A stretch of 64,000 bases of DNA from CAXXOK01 sp963675365 (lineage in GTDB: Bacteria > Bacillota > Clostridia > Christensenellales > Aristaeellaceae): assembly GCA_963675365.2 (NCBI GenBank), contig CAXXVA010000001.1, positions 682,001 to 746,000 of the forward strand, in the 5' to 3' direction. The position numbers and the translations under genes are program-made. Below, one piece after another: positions 1-8,674 of the stretch (position 1 is the stretch's first letter; the number at the start of each line of letters is the position of its first letter). Below the pieces are notes generated by a model that did not search any database, was not told the origin of the DNA, and saw only the letters and a program-made list of their open reading frames with translations.

Positions 1-1162
1 ATTCATCGGCAACCTGACCGATTCTTTTTTCATCCACCATCAAGGCGTTGGAGAATTCCTGTAAGGTCGGCAGGGCGATGTTGTCCGCTACGGTCAGATG
101 CAGACAAAGCCCAAACTCCTTGCGGTCTTCCGACAGATATCCGATGCCGGCGTTGACAGCGTCGCTTGGAGTGGAAATGCCGCACGGCTCGCCGTTGACC
201 AGAATCTCTCCGCCGTACCGCTGATCCGCGCCGCAGATCAGCCGTGCCATTTCCGTGCGTCCGGCGCCCATGAGCCCGGCAACGCCCAGGATTTCCCCTT
301 TGCGGAGCGTAAAGGATACGTCCAGCACGTCGGATGAACTCAGGTTTCGGATATCCAGTACGACGGGCGCATCGTCGGGGACGTTGGAGTGTGCCTTGGG
401 CTCGTCGTAAATCACGCGCCCGACCATCATACTGATGATTTCATCCAGCGTCGTCTCAGCCGTATTGACGGTGTTTACATATTGCCCGTCTCTGAGCACG
501 GTGATACGGTCGGAAATCTGCTTCAGTTCGCCCATCCGGTGGGAGATGTAAATTACGCCGACGCCCTTTTTCTTCACGTCACGGATAAACCGGAACAGCT
601 CGGCGATCTCCGCCTCGGTCAGTGCGGCGGAAGGCTCGTCCATGATCAGAATCCGCGTATTTTGATAGGACAGCGCTTTGGCGATTTCCACCATCTGCTG
701 TTTGGCGACGGACAGGGATTTAATCTGCGTGGTCGGATCGATATCGATTGACAGTGAATGCAGCAGGTCGCGCGTGATCCGGATCTGCTTTTTCTTATCC
801 AGAAGCCAGCCCTTGAGCGGCTCTCTGCCGATAAAGATGTTTTCCGCGACGGTCAGGTCCCGCATCAGGTTGAGCTCCTGGTGGATGATGCTGATCCCCA
901 GTTCCTGGGCGTCGCGCGCGCTGTGGATGTCCACCGGCTGATCGTCGATATAGATTTCCCCGGCGTCTTTGATATATGCGCCTGTCAGCACCTTCATCAG
1001 GGTGGATTTTCCGGCGCCGTTCTCGCCCACGAGAGCGTGCACTTCCCCTGCGATTAGGTCAAAATGGCATGCGTCTAACGCATGTACGCCCGGGAAGCTT
1101 TTGTCGATCCCCTCCATGCGCAGCAGCAGGGGTATGTTGTTTGGTTTGTGTTCGGGGGGCAT
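1..1162 (-). CDS. Sugar ABC transporter ATP-binding protein, RbsA/MglA type (partial, C-terminus off the left edge)
   Basis: This is the ATPase of a ribose/galactose-class monosaccharide importer, which has two fused nucleotide-binding domains. The ATG at 1160-1162 follows a GAGGTGAAGAC ribosome site. The first domain is complete: Walker A GENGAGKST near residue 46, a signature region LSVAKQQMVEIAKAL, and Walker B ILIMDEPSAAL. The second domain starts near residue 290 with GVAGLMGAGRTEMARL, the degenerate Walker A usual for the second half of this family. About 387 of roughly 500 residues are inside the window. It lies 89 bp after fucU on the same strand, so import of the sugar handled by fucI/fucU is the natural inference. 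Permease and binding-protein genes would be expected further left. Confidence 0.92.
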   Translation of the reverse strand, partial: MPPEHKPNNIPLLLRMEGIDKSFPGVHALDACHFDLIAGEVHALVGENGAGKSTLMKVLTGAYIKDAGEIYIDDQPVDIHSARDAQELGISIIHQELNLMRDLTVAENIFIGREPLKGWLLDKKKQIRITRDLLHSLSIDIDPTTQIKSLSVAKQQMVEIAKALSYQNTRILIMDEPSAALTEAEIAELFRFIRDVKKKGVGVIYISHRMGELKQISDRITVLRDGQYVNTVNTAETTLDEIISMMVGRVIYDEPKAHSNVPDDAPVVLDIRNLSSSDVLDVSFTLRKGEILGVAGLMGAGRTEMARLICGADQRYGGEILVNGEPCGISTPSDAVNAGIGYLSEDRKEFGLCLHLTVADNIALPTLQEFSNALMVDEKRIGQVADE

Positions 1163-1251
1163 GTCTTCACCTCATCTACGTTACTTGCAACACGTCGGCG
1201 GAAACCACCAAACAGACTATCCAACAGGTGCGTTTGAATGGGCTTGCCGTA

Positions 1252-1686
1252 TTAAATAACCCCTTTTTGCAGAATCATGTTGGCGTATAGTTCCCGTTCC
1301 CCTGTGGCAACGACGGCGTAAGCCTTCCTGCATTCATCGTAGAATGCAAACCGTTCCATGTAGCGGATGCCGTTTGGGACAATCTTTTCATACCGCGAAA
1401 TAATCGACGCATAGTCCTTCCAGATCGCAACGCTTTCCATATTGCCGGGCTCGGATTCCATCAGCGTCACCGGTTGGGCTATATAGGCGTCCAGCGGAAA
1501 AAGCTGCAAAATCGCGTCCAGGAGGACGGGGATACCCAGCCCGTCGCAGCGGACAATCCGCGCGCCTTTGGCCGTACTCTCGGCGGGGAAATTGGCGTCT
1601 GCCAGAACGAGCGTATCTCCATGGCCCATTTCGGCCAGGACTTTCAGCAAAGCGGGCGACAGGACAGGCGGGATATGTTTAAGCAT
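1252..1686 (-). CDS. fucU: L-fucose mutarotase, FucU/RbsD family
   Basis: This 144-residue protein of the RbsD/FucU pyranose-mutarotase family speeds interconversion of L-fucose anomers before isomerisation. The N-terminus MLKHIPPVLSPALLKVLAEM and the following GHGDTLVLADANFP segment, with the catalytic-site histidine, are typical. The open frame extends 28 codons further upstream into fucI, but ATG at 1684-1686 sits 4 nt after a perfect AGGAGG and gives the usual family length. It starts 8 nt after the fucI stop, so the two are almost certainly co-transcribed. RbsD is the close alternative, but the fucI neighbour favours FucU. Confidence 0.9.
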   Translation of the reverse strand: MLKHIPPVLSPALLKVLAEMGHGDTLVLADANFPAESTAKGARIVRCDGLGIPVLLDAILQLFPLDAYIAQPVTLMESEPGNMESVAIWKDYASIISRYEKIVPNGIRYMERFAFYDECRKAYAVVATGERELYANMILQKGVI

Positions 1687-1694
1687 ACATCCTC

Positions 1695-3488
1695 CTATCG
1701 GTATAACGGGCCGTAAGCCGCGCATGCGCGGAAGTCTGCGCCTTCCGGATCCATTCCGAAAGCGTTCCACGCCGCGGGCCTGAAGATGTCTTCGTCAGGC
1801 ACATTGTGCATGGCAACGGGGATCCGCAGCATGCTGCACAGGGTAATAATATCCGCTCCGATGTGCCCGTAGCTGATCGCGCCGTGATTGGCGCCCCAGG
1901 CACGCATAACCTCATAGGCGGTTTTGAAATTCCCTTTGCCGGTTACGCGCGGCGCAAACCATGTGCACGGCCAGGTATAATCCGTGCGTTTCCACAAAAG
2001 TTCGGATACGGCGTCCGGCAGTTTGACAGTCCAGCCCTCGACGATCTGCACGACAGGGCCCAGTCCCTTGACCAGATTCAACCGCATCATCGTCACGGGC
2101 ATCTCCGCGTCTGTCAGGAAACGGCTGGAATACCCGCCGCCGCGGAAATAGCCGTTATCGGCGGCGTTCCATGTGGTCGCGTCCAGCATGGCCTTCATAT
2201 CTCTATCCGTAACGTCATACCAGGGCTTGATCAGGTGATCTCCCCGTTTATTCACGGATTGCCCCGAGGCATCCAAACAGGCTGCGCCGGAATTAATCAG
2301 ATGGATAATGCCTTTGGCCTGTGCCGCCTTTCCTTCCAGCATATATCCCGCGGTCTTTTGCACCGCGTGCGGGCTCCAGTACGTACGAACGTCCGCAAAA
2401 ATCTGTGCCGAATTCGTTAAAAGCTTTCCAAACAGCATGCTGATTCCGTTGAGAACATCGTTTTCTGTCGCCAGGATATACGGCTCGCGGACGCCGTCCC
2501 AATCAAACGAGGTGTTGAGCAGCGCTTCCGGGAAATCGCAGTTCGGATAAAAATCCGTCCACTGGCGTTGTCCCTGAAAGCCTGCCGCGATCGCATTGTG
2601 TCCCAGCATTTCTTCCGTACAATGGGGCGGAAGGTTTGGATTGCCGCTCATCAGGTCTTTGATGATGCACATCATTTTAACGACAAACTGCCAATCCTCT
2701 TCTTGCTGCTGAGGAGTTTTTTGAACGGAGGAAATATTCTTGTCAAAACCCTCCTTGCAGTTTTCATGAGTCCAGCGCAAAGCGCGCTCGTATTCTTCGT
2801 GGTCGTATATTTCTTCCGTCATACGGCGGATGACTTCCACCTCGTCCACGCTTTCGACGCGCATACCGAGGTAGGATTCCAAAAAGTCCGGATCGATGAT
2901 CGACCCGCCGATGCCCATGCAGATGGAACCAATCTGCAGGTAGCTTTTCCCCCGCATCACAGCGGCGGCGACGGCCGCGCGGCCGAAACGGAGAAGTTTC
3001 TCCTGCACTTCGTCGGGAATGAAAGTATCGTTGGCATCCTGCACGTCCCGGCCATAAATGCCAAAAGCAGGCAATCCTTTCTGCGCGTGGGTGGCAAGGA
3101 CGCTTGCCAGATATACGGCTCCGGGCCGTTCCGTTCCGTTGAAGCCCCAAACGCCTTTGATTGTCCGAGGATCCATATCCATGGTTTCGGCACCGTAACA
3201 CCAGCATGGCGTAACGGTCAGCGTGATATCCACGCCTTCACGCCGAAATTGCTCCTGACAGGCGGCGGCCTCCGCAACACGGCCAATGGTTGTTTTCGAA
3301 ATCACAACCTCGACCGGCTGCCCGTCCGGGTAGCGAAGATGTTTTCTGAACAATTTGGCTGCCGATTCCGCCATTCCCATTGTCTGCTTTTCCAAACTGC
3401 CGCGAACATCCATCTCGCCGCGTCTGGCGTCAATAGTTGGGCGAATACCAATAGTAGGATAGTTGCCTATCAAGCGCTGTCTATTCAT
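1695..3488 (-). CDS. fucI: L-fucose isomerase
   Basis: Converts L-fucose to L-fuculose in the cytoplasm (D-arabinose is often a second substrate); Mn-dependent. The 597 residues match the usual length of about 590. Glu342 (in ATENDV) and Asp366 (in FADVRTYW) are 24 residues apart, the spacing of the E. coli metal ligands Glu337 and Asp361. The C-terminal NHGAISYGHIGAD segment carries the third ligand region. The ATG at 3486-3488 follows AAGGAG, and a good promoter lies 35-64 nt upstream. Its close coupling to fucU supports the assignment. The upstream sugar kinase is separated by about 500 bp. Confidence 0.95.
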   Translation of the reverse strand: MNRQRLIGNYPTIGIRPTIDARRGEMDVRGSLEKQTMGMAESAAKLFRKHLRYPDGQPVEVVISKTTIGRVAEAAACQEQFRREGVDITLTVTPCWCYGAETMDMDPRTIKGVWGFNGTERPGAVYLASVLATHAQKGLPAFGIYGRDVQDANDTFIPDEVQEKLLRFGRAAVAAAVMRGKSYLQIGSICMGIGGSIIDPDFLESYLGMRVESVDEVEVIRRMTEEIYDHEEYERALRWTHENCKEGFDKNISSVQKTPQQQEEDWQFVVKMMCIIKDLMSGNPNLPPHCTEEMLGHNAIAAGFQGQRQWTDFYPNCDFPEALLNTSFDWDGVREPYILATENDVLNGISMLFGKLLTNSAQIFADVRTYWSPHAVQKTAGYMLEGKAAQAKGIIHLINSGAACLDASGQSVNKRGDHLIKPWYDVTDRDMKAMLDATTWNAADNGYFRGGGYSSRFLTDAEMPVTMMRLNLVKGLGPVVQIVEGWTVKLPDAVSELLWKRTDYTWPCTWFAPRVTGKGNFKTAYEVMRAWGANHGAISYGHIGADIITLCSMLRIPVAMHNVPDEDIFRPAAWNAFGMDPEGADFRACAAYGPLYR

Positions 3489-3522
3489 TTTATTCTGCCG
3501 TCTCCTTTTATGCTTGTATCAT

Positions 3523-3552
3523 AGTATATTTGCCGGAATAAATCTTGTGCAA
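3523..3552 (-). promoter_or_regulatory. Predicted sigma-A promoter of fucI-fucU
   Basis: Reading the minus strand, TTGCAC (3547-3552) is followed by 18 nt and TATACT (3523-3528), then the AAGGAG ribosome site and ATG of fucI. It is the only strong -35/-10 pair I see between the kinase gene and fucI, so fucI-fucU can be transcribed independently of the kinase. Confidence 0.65.
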
Positions 3553-3992
3553 TAGTAATTAAATATAACACTATATTCACCTTTATTCACGAGAGTAATA
3601 ATATTGGCACGAAAACAGCCCACCGATGTGCCTGTTCCTGGCAGTTTGATCTTTTTTATGCATGACACTTTATAACGGAAGCAATGATATCGAAAACACA
3701 GGATAACATTTCGATATTCCAATAATACTATGGTCTATTTGGTCGATAATTCGACATATCAGAGGAATCGCAGCCATCCGGCGTTCAGCATGACGCGCGC
3801 AGCAAAGGGAAATTCTGTTTGATCCCGATCTCCGCATACTGCAAAAGCACAGCACTACAGACCGTCAGATCATTGGTTATAGCTTTTTTATGCAAGAATG
3901 CGATCAGATTACGCAGAGAATAATTACCATTATATTCATATCATCGATATGGGAAATTCCGTATATTCACCAGGTGTATAATTCCATGTGCT
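3553..3992. other. Gene-free AT-rich spacer between the FGGY kinase and fucI
   Basis: About 440 bp with no convincing gene. Short open frames on the minus strand (about 61 and 67 codons, at 3519-3855) lack a ribosome site and resemble no family I know. A short run in another frame around 3820-3930 could be read as a helix-rich fragment, but it is broken by stops. The stretch may be a decayed gene or a regulatory spacer. I see no perfect operator palindrome. Confidence 0.4.
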
Positions 3993-5546
3993 TTAGTTCC
4001 CAAGCAGTTCGCGTTCGGCAGCCAGCGCATGCTTATACCGCTTGAGGTATTTTTCAAAGCCGGCCATTCCCTGCGGCATCGGATACAGGATAGAATAATT
4101 TTCATTTACGAACACACGGTGATTCAGATAGTCCTCCAGAGAACCGGTATATCCCCGGTGCAGGCGGAACCACGCCAGCAAAGCCATCCCAAACGCGCCG
4201 CCTTCTCCCGCGGTTTCCATCACCGATACCGGAACGCCGATCGCGTCGGCCAGGCACTGCTGTCCCGCAACCGGCGTTTTAAAGAAACCGCCATGCCCTG
4301 TTAGCCGGTCGATGGCCACATCTTCATCCCGGAGCAAATCCATACCGATTTTCAACACCGCAAGCGCTGAATACAGGTGCGCGCGCATAAAATTAGCAAC
4401 CGTGAAGCGGCTTTCCGCCGAGCGGGCAACAAAAGGACGGCCCTCCGTGAAGCCTGTGATATGCTCGCCGGATAGATAATTGACGATCGTAATCCCGCCG
4501 CAATCCGGTTCCCCTTGCAGGCTTTGGGCGTAAAGGGCAGAGAAAAGATTATCATTCGAAATATCGACGTTAAATAAACCGGCAAATTCCCGAAACAAAA
4601 ACGCCCATGCGTTCAGGTCGGTCGTGCAATTATTTCCATGCACCAACGCCACCGTTTTTCCAGCGGGCGTCGCCAGCGTATCAATCTGCGAATAGATGCG
4701 GCTGAGCGGTTTTTCTCTGACGATGAGGGAAAATATGGAGGTGCCCGCGGATACGTTGCCTGATCGCGGCGTAACGCTGTTGGTCGCTACCATACCGGTA
4801 CCTGCGTCGCCTTCCGGAGGCGCTAACGGTATGCCGGCTTTCAGCGTCCCGCTTGGATCAATCAGCCGTGCGCCTTCCTCGGACAAAAATCCGGCGTTTT
4901 CTCCCGCCAAACAAACCCCGGGGAATATATCTTCGGTTTTCCACGGATATCCCTGCGGGGCGACCAGAGCATCAAAGCTCTCCAGGGCGGACCGCCGGTA
5001 ATCCAAAGTCGAATAATCAATCGGGAACATGCCGCTGGCCTCTCCGATTCCGACCACATATTCGCCCGTCAGCTTTCGGTGGATATATCCCGCCAGGGAG
5101 TTGATCGAATTGATATCCCTGACATGCGGTTCGTCGTTGAGAATCGCCTGGTAAAGGTGCGCGACGCTCCAGCGCTGCGGTATATTTTCATTGAACAGTT
5201 CCGTTAATGCCGCGCTAGCCTTTCCTGTAATGGTGTTTCGCCATGTGCGGAAAGGAACCAAAAGGCGGTTTTCCTTGTCAAACACAAGGTATCCGTGCAT
5301 CATGCCGGACAAACCCAAGACGTCGATGGATACTGTTTCCCCCACTGCGTGCAGCAAGCGCGAAACGGCCGTACGCAGGCCTTCCCATGCGTCGTCAAGG
5401 GAGTACGTCCAGACCCCGTTCTCGAATCGGTTTTCCCATATATACTCGCCCTTTGCGACACAGCAATACCGCTCGTCTATCAGCACGGCTTTAATACGAG
5501 AAGAACCCAGCTCAATACCCAAAGAAGTATGAATAACATTACTCAT
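3993..5546 (-). CDS. FGGY-family carbohydrate kinase, probably the L-fuculose kinase of this locus
   Basis: A 517-residue sugar kinase of the ASKHA fold that phosphorylates a ketose or sugar alcohol with ATP. The N-terminal phosphate-1 loop is in GIELGSSRIKAVLID. The substrate loop GLSGMMHGYLVFD and the C-terminal adenosine-site motif TGHGGFFKTP are also visible. It is diverged from E. coli FucK and closer in style to the xylulokinase-like FGGY group. Its place directly before fucI-fucU suggests it acts on L-fuculose, but FGGY substrates cannot be read from sequence, so D-ribulose or L-rhamnulose are possible. The ATG at 5544-5546 follows GGGAG. No aldolase for the resulting ketose phosphate is in the window. 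Confidence 0.85.
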   Translation of the reverse strand: MSNVIHTSLGIELGSSRIKAVLIDERYCCVAKGEYIWENRFENGVWTYSLDDAWEGLRTAVSRLLHAVGETVSIDVLGLSGMMHGYLVFDKENRLLVPFRTWRNTITGKASAALTELFNENIPQRWSVAHLYQAILNDEPHVRDINSINSLAGYIHRKLTGEYVVGIGEASGMFPIDYSTLDYRRSALESFDALVAPQGYPWKTEDIFPGVCLAGENAGFLSEEGARLIDPSGTLKAGIPLAPPEGDAGTGMVATNSVTPRSGNVSAGTSIFSLIVREKPLSRIYSQIDTLATPAGKTVALVHGNNCTTDLNAWAFLFREFAGLFNVDISNDNLFSALYAQSLQGEPDCGGITIVNYLSGEHITGFTEGRPFVARSAESRFTVANFMRAHLYSALAVLKIGMDLLRDEDVAIDRLTGHGGFFKTPVAGQQCLADAIGVPVSVMETAGEGGAFGMALLAWFRLHRGYTGSLEDYLNHRVFVNENYSILYPMPQGMAGFEKYLKRYKHALAAERELLGN

Positions 5547-5622
5547 GATGAGTGTCTCCCGTTATTCCGGTCAATGAACCATTATCACTTAATATAATAT
5601 TAGCAGGTCGGCAAGTAATTGT

Positions 5623-5880
5623 CTATTCAAGATGAAGCCTTATTAGATATGTCTGAACGAACTCTAAATACAGGTCTTGCTGTGTTGGGGTCAGGCGTTT
5701 GCGTCTCCTATGTTCTACCAGCCCGTAACTCTATGCAGAATAAGGGATTGCGGGTCTTCTTATAAGGCAAACGCATTGCAAGCCGAGATGCATTTTCGAT
5801 AATCACAATCTCACTATCCCCTATTTCTGGAGACTTTTTAGTGTATTTTGATTGCATTCCAAATTCATCACCTTGTTCAC
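5623..5880 (-). pseudogene. Possible decayed regulator C-terminus between tRNA-Arg and the fucose locus
   Basis: Two short coding-like fragments on the minus strand lie in different frames. One (about 5708-5880) reads ...SEIVIIENASRLAMRLPYK..., the other (5626-5730) reads ...YGLVEHRRRKRLTPTQQD... and ends at TAG 5623-5625. The second resembles the last helix of LysR-type effector domains (pattern R-x-L-T/S-P-x-x-Q-x-F...V). The frame break and absence of a start suggest a remnant. The family call is a guess from pattern alone; it may be chance. Its place just upstream of the kinase would suit a lost regulator of the fucose genes. Confidence 0.28.
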
Positions 5881-5889
5881 AAACACAGG

Positions 5890-5922
5890 AAAACCCCGAA
5901 AGCGTTACGCTATCGGGGTTTT
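5890..5922 (-). terminator. Rho-independent terminator of tRNA-Arg
   Basis: A near-perfect inverted repeat, AAAACCCCGAAAGCG / CGCTATCGGGGTTTT with loop TTA and a single A/A-type mismatch, begins 5 nt after the tRNA CCA end. It ends in a T-run on both strands, so it could work in both directions. Confidence 0.8.
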
Positions 5923-5926
5923 CCTT

Positions 5927-6003
5927 TGGCACGCCTAGCGCGATTCGAACGCGCGGCCTTCCGCTTAGGAGGCGGACGCTCTATCCAGCTGAGCTATAGG
6001 CGC
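5927..6003 (-). tRNA. tRNA-Arg (anticodon CCT)
   Basis: A 77-nt cloverleaf with encoded CCA (5927-5929). The acceptor arm GCGCCTA pairs with TAGGCGT (one G-U). The D arm is GCTC...GAGC. The anticodon arm TCCGC-CTCCTAA-GCGGA gives anticodon CCT, which reads AGG. The T arm is GCGCG-TTCGAAT-CGCGC. It has its own promoter and terminator, so it is a single-gene unit. Confidence 0.96.
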
Positions 6004-6019
6004 ATGGAGCACGAAAGTT

Positions 6020-6048
6020 ATTGTAGGGTATCAGTTTGTGAAAGTCAA
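6020..6048 (-). promoter_or_regulatory. Promoter of tRNA-Arg
   Basis: On the minus strand TTGACT (6043-6048), 17 nt spacer, TACAAT (6020-6025). The -10 ends 17 nt before the mature tRNA 5' end, so the leader would be only about 10 nt. Confidence 0.75.
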
Positions 6049-6261
6049 GGCGATTGGCCGGGAAAGCTTGCAAACCGCCGCAAACGGGCGCTTTGGTTGC
6101 CTGCCATTTTATGCGGCGCAAGCTTTTTCAAGCGCGGCTTCAACTTTTTCAGCGTTTAGCCGCTTCAACGATCATTTTCGAGGTATAATACCAACAGACG
6201 GAATTGTTTTACAGACTTATCGATCAAATACGTTCAGTCGTATTGGAAAGAAGGCAAACGA

Positions 6262-6570
6262 ATGAGAACCAGAAAAATATTGCTCGCGGCCCTCATGCTG
6301 GTGATCCTCGCGGCGCTGCTGTCGTCCTGCGCGCCGGGAGACGGCGCCAACACGGCGGACAACCCGGCCGGGTTCTTCACCGGAATATGGCACGGCTGGA
6401 TCGCGCCCGTTACGCTGGTGATTTCGCTGTTCAACAAAAACATCGGTATCTACGAAGTCAACAACGTAGGCTTCTGGTACAATTTGGGGTACTATATGGC
6501 GATCATCAGTGGCTTTGGCGGATTGGCGCTGTCCCGCAAAAAGCGCAGGCACAGCAACCCGGAGGAATAG
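6262..6570 (+). CDS. Small predicted lipoprotein with membrane segments, function unknown
   Basis: 102 residues. The N-terminus has two basic residues, a hydrophobic stretch and LLSSC, an acceptable lipobox with Cys23 as the lipidated residue. Two further hydrophobic runs (about 45-60 and 75-92) suggest membrane contact, and the C-terminus is basic (RKKRRH). I do not recognise a named family, although similar short proteins with an IWHGWIAPVTLVISLF-like core occur in several bacteria. The ATG follows AAAGAAGG. A TATAAT at 6184-6189 could be its -10, but I see no good -35. It is transcribed away from the tRNA and converges on the VanW operon. Confidence 0.75.
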   Translation: MRTRKILLAALMLVILAALLSSCAPGDGANTADNPAGFFTGIWHGWIAPVTLVISLFNKNIGIYEVNNVGFWYNLGYYMAIISGFGGLALSRKKRRHSNPEE

Positions 6571-6623
6571 ACCTCGACGGGTTTTTACCTGATATCACAA
6601 CGAAAATAATTCAATAGCCCTGC

Positions 6624-6654
6624 GCGTTGTCAGCCCTGTATTGCAACGCTTTTT
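6624..6654 (+). terminator. Probable terminator of the small lipoprotein gene
   Basis: GCGTTG (6624-6629) can pair with CAACGC (6644-6649), followed directly by five T (6650-6654). The stem is only 6 bp with a 14-nt loop, so it is weaker than the other terminators in the window. Confidence 0.45.
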
Positions 6655-6679
6655 GGGCATACGGGATTTCTTGGTGTCT

Positions 6680-7738
6680 TCAATTGCCGTCGGGCAGGGT
6701 ACTGCGGTTGATCAGCACGGTCAGCACGCCGTTTTGCGGCAGCGCGCGGATGGTGAGCGGGTAGGAAAGCGTGTTGGTAAAGGTAAAATCCTGGCTGCCG
6801 ACCGCCGCGTCGAAGCCGATCTTGATATACTCCACGCCGGTCGCACGGTGCACGCGCCAGTCTTCCACCTGCAGGGGAAGGTTGAGCACCGCGTTATACA
6901 GCGTCGTGGTCACCTGGCATACGCCGCCGCCGTAGCCCGTGCCGTCCTGGCTGATGTTTGGCGCCAGAAGATACCCGTTGTACTTGCGGTAGGGGCCGCA
7001 GCAGGCATTGAACGAGAACGTCTCGCCGGGCAAGATCGTCACACCGTCGATACGTTCGGCGGCGAGTTCGATATTATACCGGCGGTTTGCGCTGAGCCTT
7101 CCGCCAGTCGATTCGTTAAAATAGGTTGTAAACGCGGCGATCGTATCGCCGGGCTGGGCGTCCTCCCAATCCTTGAAGGGAACGTACCAGAGCGATTGGG
7201 CCGGCAGCGCGGCAGAGGAGCGCATCATGCTGATCTGCGCTTCCTCGTCCCCGCAGGAAAGCACCGCGACGATATCACCCACGGCAAACGTATTTCCGGT
7301 ATAGCCGTCCACTGCGGCGCTGACAGATTCTTTGACCATCGCAATCCCCGCTTGCCTCTCCAGGCCGGGAACCGGCGCGCTGAATGGATCGAGAGAGCGA
7401 TAATAGGTCAGCCAGCGCGTTCTGGCATAGCCCATGAGATTGCGGTACCGGATTACGCACCATTCCTCGCCGTAGAGGAGCACTTTCACCATTGTCGCCT
7501 GATCAATTTCGCACAGCCAGTACGACCGGTCCTGCGGAAGATTGCGCAGATGAAAGGCGATGGCCGTCTGGGCTTCGTATTGAGGTTCGCTCTCTTTTAA
7601 TCCGTCAAGCTGTTGATTGGCTTCGTCCAAATTCGCGGGCAATTCCCAACCGTATACGGTTCCCGGAACCAGCGCGGCAAGCAAAGCAAGGCAAAGCAAC
7701 GCGCGCAGCCAATGCCGTTTTACGGGTCCGGTTCGCAT
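6680..7738 (-). CDS. VanW family protein
   Basis: 352 residues with a signal peptide or anchor at 1-30 (basic start, then LRALLCLALLAALVPG). The C-terminal third is a VanW domain: NIELAAERIDGVTILPGE, SFNACCGPY and GGGVCQVTTTLYNAV are its conserved stretches. VanW was named from vancomycin-resistance loci, but its biochemical role is unsettled. An extracytoplasmic role at the cell wall is likely. The middle part (about 60-150) looks like a wall-binding or SH3-like region, not certain. ATG at 7736-7738 was chosen over a start 31 codons earlier because that one lies inside the upstream gene. It starts 8 nt after the Lgt-like gene: third gene of an operon. Confidence 0.88.
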   Translation of the reverse strand: MRTGPVKRHWLRALLCLALLAALVPGTVYGWELPANLDEANQQLDGLKESEPQYEAQTAIAFHLRNLPQDRSYWLCEIDQATMVKVLLYGEEWCVIRYRNLMGYARTRWLTYYRSLDPFSAPVPGLERQAGIAMVKESVSAAVDGYTGNTFAVGDIVAVLSCGDEEAQISMMRSSAALPAQSLWYVPFKDWEDAQPGDTIAAFTTYFNESTGGRLSANRRYNIELAAERIDGVTILPGETFSFNACCGPYRKYNGYLLAPNISQDGTGYGGGVCQVTTTLYNAVLNLPLQVEDWRVHRATGVEYIKIGFDAAVGSQDFTFTNTLSYPLTIRALPQNGVLTVLINRSTLPDGN

Positions 7739-7746
7739 ACCGCTTT

Positions 7747-8670
7747 TTACCTTTCGTCGGCCTTGGGCAGGAGCGTCCAGGGCAGTATAGCCATGCCGGC
7801 GGCACAGACCGCCATGATCAGCCAGCACCAAACGTAGGGCAAGGGCGATTTATCCATCGCGAATTCCAGCGCGATGCAGCCGCCCGTCAGCACCGCGAAC
7901 GCGGCGCACCGCGCGATCAGATAGGCGGGCTTCTTCCCCGCCTTGAAACGCCGGATCATATACACACAAAGAACGGCAAACAACACGAGCACCGCCGTCA
8001 GCTGCGAAACGCGCACAAAGCCCCATCGCAAGTTCGAATCCCTGCGCATGCTTTCCCACACGATCTGCGCGGCGGCGACGATAATCAGCGATTTAAGCGC
8101 CTTGTGCGTCTTAAACGTCCGCACGGACAGGGCGAGGGCGACCAGTGCGGTGACGCCCTCCGCGACAAAGATCGCGAGGTTCCACTCGCCGTATTCGTTT
8201 TGCACCGCCAGCGGGAAAAACTGCCACGCCGGGGTTTCGACCATCGGGCCGTAGCCCTGTCCGCTGAAATACTCGGCAAAACGGCCGAGCACGAGCATCA
8301 GCAGCAGGGCCGGTACGGCGGCGTTGAGTACGTCTTTGGTTTTCAACCGCATGCGTCTGGCGCAGATCAAGCCCGCCAGCGCGCTGCCGCCCGCCGCGCC
8401 CCAGAAGGCAAACCCGCCTTCCCATAGGCGCAAGATGAAATCCAACCCGTATAAATCCACGATAAAGTTGATACGCGCCAGGCTGTAAAAAAGCCGCGCG
8501 CCAATCAGCGCAAGCGGCAGGCACCAGGCGGCAAACACCGCCCATACTTCTTTGCCGAGGCTGCGCATGGAAAAGTATAAAAGCGCGACGGACGCCGCGG
8601 CAGCGGCCATAATGGCCAGCCCGAACGATGTGATATTCATGGTTCCCAGGGAGAAAACCACAGTCTCCAC
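7747..8670 (-). CDS. Lgt-like membrane protein (prolipoprotein diacylglyceryl transferase family, divergent)
   Basis: 307 residues with about seven membrane segments. The layout follows Lgt: GGFAFWGAAGG matches the GGLAIHGG region and GRFAEYFSGQGYG matches the family signature GRxGNFxNxExxG. The Arg is kept, but the His of the first motif is Trp here, and the Asn and Glu of the signature are Glu and Gln. Classical lipoprotein transferase activity is therefore doubtful; it may be a paralogue with another lipid-transfer or structural role. The GTG at 8668-8670 fits a GGAG site inside the upstream gene and starts 4 nt after its stop; ATG at 8638-8640 is the alternative. It sits between phosphodiester glycosidase and VanW genes. 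Confidence 0.78.
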   Translation of the reverse strand: METVVFSLGTMNITSFGLAIMAAAAASVALLYFSMRSLGKEVWAVFAAWCLPLALIGARLFYSLARINFIVDLYGLDFILRLWEGGFAFWGAAGGSALAGLICARRMRLKTKDVLNAAVPALLLMLVLGRFAEYFSGQGYGPMVETPAWQFFPLAVQNEYGEWNLAIFVAEGVTALVALALSVRTFKTHKALKSLIIVAAAQIVWESMRRDSNLRWGFVRVSQLTAVLVLFAVLCVYMIRRFKAGKKPAYLIARCAAFAVLTGGCIALEFAMDKSPLPYVWCWLIMAVCAAGMAILPWTLLPKADER

Positions 8671-8674
8671 GTTT

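Noticed and set aside
3519..3855. Two small minus-strand open frames before fucI
   Set aside because: No ribosome site, no family pattern, and one overlaps the fucI promoter.
5708..5932. 74-codon open frame on the minus strand as a real gene
   Set aside because: Its first 15 codons are the tRNA terminator, and it has no ribosome site; treated as a possible remnant only.
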